Assembly: GCA_023663705.1 (NCBI GenBank)
Contig: JAMPGY010000001.1
Location: forward strand, 231,348-295,347
DNA length: 64,000 nt
From: Clostridium sp.
Lineage (GTDB): Bacteria; Bacteroidota; Bacteroidia; Bacteroidales; Bacteroidaceae
Direction: 5' to 3'
Every line of letters starts with the position of its first letter. Position 1 is the stretch's first letter. Under the pieces are notes generated by a model. That model searched no databases and was not told the origin of the DNA. It saw nothing but the letters and a program-made list of their open reading frames with translations. A program made the position numbers and the translations under genes. Below, in pieces: positions 58,728 through 64,000 of the stretch.

Positions 58728-59495
58728 ATGTTTTTTGATTTCGGAATAAAGGATATAATAGACATTTTCCTGGTGGCTGTGCTGCTCTACTACAGCTACA
58801 AGGTGATGAAGGAATCGCGTTCGCTCAACGTCTTTTTCGGCGTGCTGGTGTTCGTGGTGTTCTGGCTTTTCATTTCTCAGATACTGGAGATGAAACTGCT
58901 GGGCTCCATTCTCGACAAACTGGTGAGTGTGGGCGCGCTGGCGCTGCTTGTGCTATTTCAGGACGAAATCCGTAGCTTTTTCTTCACCATCGGTACCCAC
59001 GAACGCGTGCGTTCGCTCATGCGCCTGCTCCGCGGCGACAAGAAACAAAAGCACGAGCGGGCCGACATCATGCCCATCGTGATGGCCTGCATGAGCATGA
59101 GCAAGCAGAAGGAGGGTGCGCTGATCGTTATCGAGCGTAGCCTTCCGCTCAACGACATCATCCGCTCGGGCGAGTTGATAGACGCCAACATCAACCAGCG
59201 GCTCATTGAGAACATCTTCTTCAAGAACAGTCCGCTCCACGACGGCGCCATGGTGGTTTCCGGCAAACGCATCCGCGCGGCGGGCTGCATCCTGCCTGTG
59301 TCCCACAGCATGGACATCCCCAAGGAACTGGGTCTGCGCCACCGTGCGGCCATGGGCATATCGCAGGAGACGGATGCGCTCTCTGTCATCGTATCTGAGG
59401 AAACGGGTAATATCTCCGTGGCGTTCAAAGGTCGGTTCCAGCTGCGGCTCACACCGGAGGAACTGGAGCGCATCCTCACCGAGGACCGCTTGTAG
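58728..59495 (+). CDS. cdaA: Diadenylate cyclase CdaA
   Basis: Makes cyclic di-AMP from two ATP, a second messenger for osmotic and cell-wall control. The 255-residue protein has three N-terminal membrane helices (DIFLVAVLLYYSYKV, NVFFGVLVFVVFWLFI, SVGALALLVLF) and a DAC domain with the catalytic DGA in NSPLHDGAMVVS and RHRAA in LGLRHRAAMGIS. No YbbR regulator gene (cdaR) follows. It is co-transcribed with folP. Confidence 0.94.
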   Translation: MFFDFGIKDIIDIFLVAVLLYYSYKVMKESRSLNVFFGVLVFVVFWLFISQILEMKLLGSILDKLVSVGALALLVLFQDEIRSFFFTIGTHERVRSLMRLLRGDKKQKHERADIMPIVMACMSMSKQKEGALIVIERSLPLNDIIRSGELIDANINQRLIENIFFKNSPLHDGAMVVSGKRIRAAGCILPVSHSMDIPKELGLRHRAAMGISQETDALSVIVSEETGNISVAFKGRFQLRLTPEELERILTEDRL

Positions 59496-59606
59496 GAATA
59501 GGAAAAAGAAAGCAGCAATTATTGCGGAAGAAATCGGGCTGGTGGACTCTACACAACATCCTGAAAATAATGGCGTGCTATGTTATGAGAATAAAAGAGA
59601 AATAAG

Positions 59607-59614
59607 TAACTTTG
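59607..59614 (+). promoter_or_regulatory. -7 promoter box (TAACTTTG) of pta-ackA
   Basis: TAACTTTG 47 bases before the pta ATG at 59662. Confidence 0.65.
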
Positions 59615-59661
59615 CAGGAGCTTAAATTGCAAAGTATACTTATCAAAAACAAATAATTCTT

Positions 59662-60675
59662 ATGGACTTAATACAAGAAATTGTAGCGCGTGCTCAAGCC
59701 AACAAGCAGCGCATCGTTCTGCCCGAAGGTACGGAAGAACGCACTCTGAAGGCCGCCAACCAGATTCTCACGGACGAGGTGGCCGATCTGATTCTCTTGG
59801 GCAATCCCGACGAGATTGCCGAGGCCGCACGCAAGTGGGGACTGGGCAACATCCACAAGGCCACCGTCATCGATCCGGACAACAACCCCAAGGCCGAGGA
59901 ATATGCCGAACTGTTGTGCGATCTTCGCAAGAAGAAGGGCATGACCATCGAACAGGCTCGCGAACTGGTGAAGAACCCGCTCTATCTGGGTTGTCTGATC
60001 ATCAAGGCCGGCGATGCCGACGGACAGCTGGCCGGCGCACGCAACACCACGGGCGATGTGCTCCGTCCCGCCCTGCAGATTATCAAGACCTCGCCGAGTA
60101 TCACCTGTGTGTCCGGTGCCATGCTGCTGCTCACCAAGGCTCCCAACTACGGTAAGAACGGTGTGCTCGTGATGGGCGACGTGGCCGTTACCCCCATGCC
60201 CGACGCCGGCCAGCTGGCACAGATTGCCGTGTGCACCGCCCGCACCGCCAAGGCTGTGGCCGGCATCGACCCCAAGGTGGCCATGCTGAGCTTCTCCACC
60301 AAGGGATCGGCCAAGCACGAGGTGGTGGACAAGGTGGTGGAGGCCACCCGTCTGGCCCGCGAACTGGCTCCCGGCCTGAGCATCGACGGCGAACTGCAGG
60401 CCGATGCCGCATTGGTGCCTCATGTAGGTGCCAGCAAGGCTCCGGGTTCGGAGATTGCCGGACATGCCAACGTGTTGGTGGTGCCCTGTCTCGAAGTGGG
60501 CAACATCTCCTACAAGCTGGTGGAGCGCTTGGGTCATGCAGAGGCCATCGGCCCCATCCTGCAGGGTATCGCCCGTCCGGTCAACGACCTGTCTCGCGGT
60601 TGCAGCATCGAGGACGTATACAAGATGATTGCCATCACGGCCAACCAAGCCATTGCTGCCAAGAGCACGAAGTAA
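59662..60675 (+). CDS. pta: Phosphate acetyltransferase
   Basis: Converts acetyl-CoA to acetyl phosphate in acetate fermentation. The 337-residue protein is the short single-domain Pta. Motifs include RIVLPEGTEERTLKAANQIL, GADGQLAGARNTTGDVLRP-type residues at 105-125, MLLLTKAPNYGKNGVLVMGD, SFSTKGSAKHEVVDKVVEAT and GELQADAALVPHVGASKAPG. Typical of anaerobes. ackA follows after 33 bases in one operon. Confidence 0.95.
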   Translation: MDLIQEIVARAQANKQRIVLPEGTEERTLKAANQILTDEVADLILLGNPDEIAEAARKWGLGNIHKATVIDPDNNPKAEEYAELLCDLRKKKGMTIEQARELVKNPLYLGCLIIKAGDADGQLAGARNTTGDVLRPALQIIKTSPSITCVSGAMLLLTKAPNYGKNGVLVMGDVAVTPMPDAGQLAQIAVCTARTAKAVAGIDPKVAMLSFSTKGSAKHEVVDKVVEATRLARELAPGLSIDGELQADAALVPHVGASKAPGSEIAGHANVLVVPCLEVGNISYKLVERLGHAEAIGPILQGIARPVNDLSRGCSIEDVYKMIAITANQAIAAKSTK

Positions 60676-60708
60676 ACAGATTTCACTCGTAACATAACAT
60701 AAAAAACA

Positions 60709-61902
60709 ATGAAAATATTGGTATTGAATTGCGGAAGCTCATCCATCAAGTACAAGCTCTACAATATGGACGACCGCTCCGTCATGGCGCAGGGTGGCAT
60801 CGAGAAAATCGGCCTGCCCGGCTCCTTCCTCAAGATGACCCTGCCCACGGGCGAGAAGAAAATCATCGAGGAGGATATCCCCGAACACACCAAGGGCGTG
60901 GAATTCATCTTCCGCATCCTCACCGATCCCGAGCTGGGCGCACTGAAGTCGCTCAACGAACTGGACGCCGTGGGACACCGCATGGTGCATGGCGGAGAGA
61001 AGTTCAACAAGAGTGTGGTGCTCACCGAAGAGGTGCTGGACACTTTTGTGGCCTGCAACGACCTGGCTCCGCTCCACAATCCCGCCAACTTGAAGGGAGT
61101 GAATGCCGTTTCCGCCCTGCTGCCGGAAATTCCGCAGGTGGGTGTGTTCGACACGGCTTTCCATCAGACCATGCCCGATTATGCCTACATGTATGCCTTG
61201 CCGTATGAACTTTACGAGAAGTACGGTATCCGCCGCTACGGCTTCCACGGCACTTCCCACCGCTACGTGTCGCAGCGTGTGTGTGAATACCTGGGGGTAA
61301 GTCCCGAGGGCAAGCGCATCATCACCTGCCACGTGGGCAACGGCGGTTCCATTTCAGCCGTGAAGGACGGCAAGTGTGTGGACACTTCCATGGGGCTGAC
61401 TCCGCTCGAGGGACTCGTTATGGGTACTCGTTCGGGCGATGTGGACGGTGGCGCCGTGACCTTTATCATGGACAAGGAAGGGCTCACCCCGACCGAGATG
61501 TCCAACCTGCTGAACAAGAAATCCGGCGTGGCCGGTATCACGGGCGTTTCTTCCGACATGCGCGAGGTGATTGCCGCTGCCCAGGCTGGCAATGAGCGTT
61601 GCCGTCTGGCTCTGGAGATGTATGCCTACCGCGTGAAGAAGTACATTGGTGCCTATGCTGCCGCCATGGGAGGTGTGGATATCATCCTGTTTACCGGCGG
61701 TGTGGGTGAGAACCAGGCTGATATGCGCGAAGCCTTCTGTGCCGGTCTCGGTTACCTGGGCGTGGAGATCGACAAGGAGAAGAACAACACCATCCATGGC
61801 GATGAGGCTGTTATATCCACTCCTGACAGTAAGGTCACTGTTTGTGTCATTCCCACCGACGAAGAACTGATGATTGCCAAGGATACGATGGCATTGGTAT
61901 AA
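60709..61902 (+). CDS. ackA: Acetate kinase
   Basis: Makes ATP and acetate from acetyl phosphate. The 397-residue protein starts MKILVLNCGSSSIKYKLYNM and shows the ASKHA motifs AVGHRMVHGGEKF, RRYGFHGTSHRYVSQRV, CHVGNGGSISAVKDGKCVDT, MGLTPLEGLVMGTRSGDVDG and ILFTGGVGENQADMR. Length is normal (about 400). With pta it provides substrate-level ATP synthesis. A GC-rich hairpin follows at 61928-61960. Confidence 0.97.
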   Translation: MKILVLNCGSSSIKYKLYNMDDRSVMAQGGIEKIGLPGSFLKMTLPTGEKKIIEEDIPEHTKGVEFIFRILTDPELGALKSLNELDAVGHRMVHGGEKFNKSVVLTEEVLDTFVACNDLAPLHNPANLKGVNAVSALLPEIPQVGVFDTAFHQTMPDYAYMYALPYELYEKYGIRRYGFHGTSHRYVSQRVCEYLGVSPEGKRIITCHVGNGGSISAVKDGKCVDTSMGLTPLEGLVMGTRSGDVDGGAVTFIMDKEGLTPTEMSNLLNKKSGVAGITGVSSDMREVIAAAQAGNERCRLALEMYAYRVKKYIGAYAAAMGGVDIILFTGGVGENQADMREAFCAGLGYLGVEIDKEKNNTIHGDEAVISTPDSKVTVCVIPTDEELMIAKDTMALV

Positions 61903-61927
61903 TTCCCGTCGGCCTTATTATATACAG

Positions 61928-61960
61928 CAGCCCCGCCATGCAGCAATGCCGGCGGGGCTG
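61928..61960. terminator. GC-rich hairpin between convergent ackA and ferredoxin-type genes
   Basis: CAGCCCCGCC (61928-61937) pairs perfectly with GGCGGGGCTG (61951-61960). It sits between two converging genes. Neither strand has a long T run. Confidence 0.7.
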
Positions 61961-61983
61961 TCCGGTTGTATGGGGTGGGGCTG

Positions 61984-62688
61984 TTATTCGGCGTTCTCCG
62001 TTTTCCGGGTGTGCTTGACAGACATGATCTTGATGGGGCAGGCCGTTACACATTTGCCACATTTGATGCAGTCCGCATGGAGGTAGCCCGCCTTGTCTCC
62101 ACGGCTACTGTAGGGTGTGAGTTGCATGGGGCATACTCGGGCGCAGCTCTTGCATTTCATCTGACATCTGTCTGTTACGTGTATGTTGACAAAGCCTTCG
62201 GGTAGGGGATCCTTTCGGGGCGATACCCACGAGGAGAGTGTGCCCATCGGGCAGAACGAGCACCAGGTGCGGGGAGCGTAGACAAACGAGAGCACGATGC
62301 CCACCACGGTTGTGGCCAGAATGATGTCCCAGAACACGCGTCCCATGGCATTCCAGTCGCCCCAGGCGAAATACATCCGTGTGCCGAACATCGCGAAGAT
62401 GAACGCCACCATGAACAGCCGGAAGCCGGGCGTGCGCACAAATGCCGGAATGGGCCGGTGGGGAGAGTATCTGGACAGCACGCGGTCGTAGAGGCTGCCT
62501 CGCGGACAGGCATTGCCGCACCACCATCGTCCCCGCCGCACGGCAAAAGCCACGGGGGCAATCATGCAGATCAGCGCCAGCAGACCGATTACGGGATAGA
62601 AAAACCCGATGACCAGATACGCGATGAGAATCCAATAGAGAGGATAACCCTGAGTGGGGTGATGTCTGTGAAAGTTGTTTTTAGCCAT
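61984..62688 (-). CDS. Membrane 4Fe-4S ferredoxin-type protein (NapH/CcoG-like)
   Basis: A 234-residue protein with about four membrane helices (YWILIAYLVIGFFYPVIGLL, LLALICMIAPVAFAV, LFMVAFIFAMF, DIILATTVVGIVLSFVY), CxxxCP motifs in the membrane part (WCGNACPRGS and WCSFCPMGTL) and two classical 4Fe-4S sites at the C-terminus (CQMKCKSCARVCP and CIKCGKCVTACP). This is the NapH-type architecture, an electron-transfer unit in the membrane. It is divergent from oxyR with an 89-base shared promoter region, so it may be under OxyR control. Donor and acceptor are unknown. Confidence 0.82.
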   Translation of the reverse strand: MAKNNFHRHHPTQGYPLYWILIAYLVIGFFYPVIGLLALICMIAPVAFAVRRGRWWCGNACPRGSLYDRVLSRYSPHRPIPAFVRTPGFRLFMVAFIFAMFGTRMYFAWGDWNAMGRVFWDIILATTVVGIVLSFVYAPRTWCSFCPMGTLSSWVSPRKDPLPEGFVNIHVTDRCQMKCKSCARVCPMQLTPYSSRGDKAGYLHADCIKCGKCVTACPIKIMSVKHTRKTENAE

Positions 62689-62705
62689 ATCTTATCTTTT
62701 TTTTG

Positions 62706-62713
62706 CAAAGCTA
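62706..62713 (-). promoter_or_regulatory. -7 promoter box (TAGCTTTG) of the ferredoxin-type gene
   Basis: TAGCTTTG on the minus strand, 17 bases before the ATG at 62688. Confidence 0.65.
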
Positions 62714-62747
62714 CACCCGCTTTCATTGATGTGCAACTGATTCGTTC

Positions 62748-62755
62748 TATCTTTG
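62748..62755 (+). promoter_or_regulatory. -7 promoter box (TATCTTTG) of oxyR
   Basis: TATCTTTG, 22 bases before the ATG at 62778. The two divergent boxes are 34 bases apart, leaving room for an OxyR site between them. Confidence 0.7.
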
Positions 62756-62777
62756 CATTGATAAAATCTATAATAGC

Positions 62778-63695
62778 ATGACATTGCAGCAACTCAGATA
62801 TATCCTTGCCGTAGACCGTTGGCGGAGTTTCGCGCGGGCTTCGGAGGAACTCAACATCACGCAGCCCACGCTGAGCGCATTGGTTCAGAAGCTGGAGAAC
62901 GAACTCGATGTGCGCATCTTCGAGCGCACCAACAAGAGTGTGGCGCCCACTGCCATCGGCGAGAAAATCCTGGGTCAGGCCCGGATTGCCGTGGCCGAGT
63001 GCGACCGCATCGCCGACCTCGTCACGGAGGAGAAGGACGGTGTGGCCGGCCGCCTCAATCTGGCCGTAGGCCCTTCCATCGCTCCCTACATCCTGCCCCG
63101 TTTCATCCGCACATACACGGGGCGCTATCCTCTGGTGGAACTGAGCATCAGCGAGATGAAACACGATGCCATGATCGGCCACCTGAAGGCCGGTCACATC
63201 GATGTGGGCATCGCTACTGCCGGCCACCGGCAGGAAGGAATTCAGGAAATGCCGCTCTACACCGAACCCTTTTGGGTGTATGTGGCGGAGAGTTGCTGGC
63301 GAAAGCTCCCGGTGTTCCGTCCGGAGAATCTGGAGCACGAGCAGATGTGGATAATGAAAGAATCGCAATGCCTGCGCGACAGCGCGTTCAGTTTCTGCAA
63401 AGCCCGCGGTCTGGGCCGTCGTATCTACGAGGCGGGGAGCATAGAAACGCTCATCCGGATAGTCGATACCAACGGCGGTTTCACCATCATCCCCGAGATG
63501 CACCTGCCCTTCCTGTCCGAGGCGCAGCGCCGCAACGTGCGCCGCATAGAGGGCGACTTTCAGTCGCGTCGCCGTGTCTCCCTCTATGTCCGCCAGGGGT
63601 TTGTTCGCCGGCAGCTCCTGTCCAGCATCACGGAGGCCTTGGCCTCCTTCATCCCGGCCGGCATGATGGATACGGGGGAAAAAACGGGGATATGA
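62778..63695 (+). CDS. oxyR: OxyR hydrogen peroxide sensor (LysR family)
   Basis: A 305-residue LysR-type regulator. The N-terminal winged helix is MTLQQLRYILAVDRWRSFAR followed by LNITQPTLSALVQKLENELD. The sensor pair is Cys198 and Cys207 in SQCLRDSAFSFCKARG, with the same 9-residue spacing and CLRD context as the redox cysteines of E. coli OxyR, which form a disulfide when oxidised by peroxide. It therefore should sense H2O2 and induce catalase, dps and other defence genes. It is divergent from a membrane ferredoxin gene rather than dps. Confidence 0.94.
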   Translation: MTLQQLRYILAVDRWRSFARASEELNITQPTLSALVQKLENELDVRIFERTNKSVAPTAIGEKILGQARIAVAECDRIADLVTEEKDGVAGRLNLAVGPSIAPYILPRFIRTYTGRYPLVELSISEMKHDAMIGHLKAGHIDVGIATAGHRQEGIQEMPLYTEPFWVYVAESCWRKLPVFRPENLEHEQMWIMKESQCLRDSAFSFCKARGLGRRIYEAGSIETLIRIVDTNGGFTIIPEMHLPFLSEAQRRNVRRIEGDFQSRRRVSLYVRQGFVRRQLLSSITEALASFIPAGMMDTGEKTGI

Positions 63696-64000
63696 CGGTC
63701 GTTCCCCTCCGTCATCCCTCCAATATCTGTTAGCATGCGAAAATGCTTCAATGGTTTATACTTCCTGTGTATCAGAGAGAAAAGGTTTACTTCCCCTTCA
63801 CAAAACTTCATCTGTGCTTCAGCGGGCGAAAGTGCCCCTTTTGTGTTTGAAAATCAAGTGGAAAAGGTTCACTAATCCACTGGATTATTTTCAGAAAGCG
63901 CCTCTTTTGTCGAACCGCTTTCTTTTGCCACACAGTAAGAAAAGGGACTCAGTAGAAATTTAGTGGGGATAGATAGCATGATTGCATCATAACTTTCTAT
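63696..64000. other. 305-base gene-free end of the window with a perfect palindrome
   Basis: TAATCCACTGGATTA (63873-63887) is a perfect 7+7 inverted repeat with one central base. Upstream, GAAAAGGTTTACT (63779-63791) and GAAAAGGTTCACT (63861-63873) are near-identical direct repeats, the second ending at the palindrome. No promoter box, terminator or convincing gene is visible; an open frame at 63751-63963 has no ribosome site and unlikely composition. Confidence 0.4.

Noticed and set aside
63751..63963. A 70-codon frame at the right end
   Set aside because: No promoter box or ribosome site and a composition unlike the neighbouring genes; likely chance.

Overview
The window is a 64 kb stretch of a Bacteroidales chromosome. 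The evidence is the many TAnnTTTG promoter boxes in front of genes, SusC/SusD import genes, tRNAs without an encoded CCA, typical Bacteroidetes gene neighbourhoods (porQ-cmk-ispH, holB-ricT-gldH, folP-cdaA, thyA-folA) and a type IX secretion system (T9SS). T9SS sorting tails on several secreted proteins fit a Prevotella-, Barnesiella- or Paraprevotella-like lineage better than Bacteroides sensu stricto, but I cannot name the genus. No phage, plasmid, transposase or CRISPR array was seen.

Layout. 1-5 kb: the 5' part of a secreted protein, a YiiX-like peptidase, a gap with a 21-23 bp repeat array and a strong 6S-RNA-like fold, a small HTH protein, two lipoproteins and a DUF1573 protein. 5-8.5 kb: meaB, converging on and overlapping ispH, then cmk and porQ. 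8.7-14 kb: tonB, a prenyl diphosphate synthase, tatD, two tRNA-Ser genes and an exbB/membrane protein/exbD/exbD operon. 14-20 kb: an Lrp regulator, folA-thyA, an ECF sigma factor with two membrane proteins, and rsmF. 20-27.5 kb: two very large secreted carbohydrate-active proteins with T9SS tails. 27.6-36 kb: a five-gene SusC/SusD/DUF4843/PKD-like/thioredoxin operon. 36-38 kb: a duplicated-module secreted protein and a hairpin-rich gap with a second copy of the repeat array. 38-46.5 kb: topB, porE, metF, holB, ricT, gldH. 46.5-52 kb: GH95 and GH84 glycosidases. 52-64 kb: an acyltransferase, a fused ResB/CcsA cytochrome c maturation protein, a META lipoprotein, murF, folP, cdaA, pta-ackA, a ferredoxin-type membrane protein and oxyR.

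How the genes fit together. PorQ and PorE belong to the T9SS, and four proteins here (the BNR_4 protein, the clan GH-D protein, the duplicated-module protein and the GH95 enzyme) end in T9SS-type tails, so both exporter parts and cargo are present. TonB and ExbB/ExbD power outer-membrane importers such as the SusC here. GH95 (fucosidase) and GH84 (beta-N-acetylglucosaminidase) would suit host mucin glycans. The rest is mostly housekeeping: folate and thymidylate, isoprenoids, acetate, cell wall and c-di-AMP.

The least explained signals are the repeat family at 1221-1308 and 37749-37852, the structured RNA at 1636-1800, and the redoxin-containing SusCD operon.
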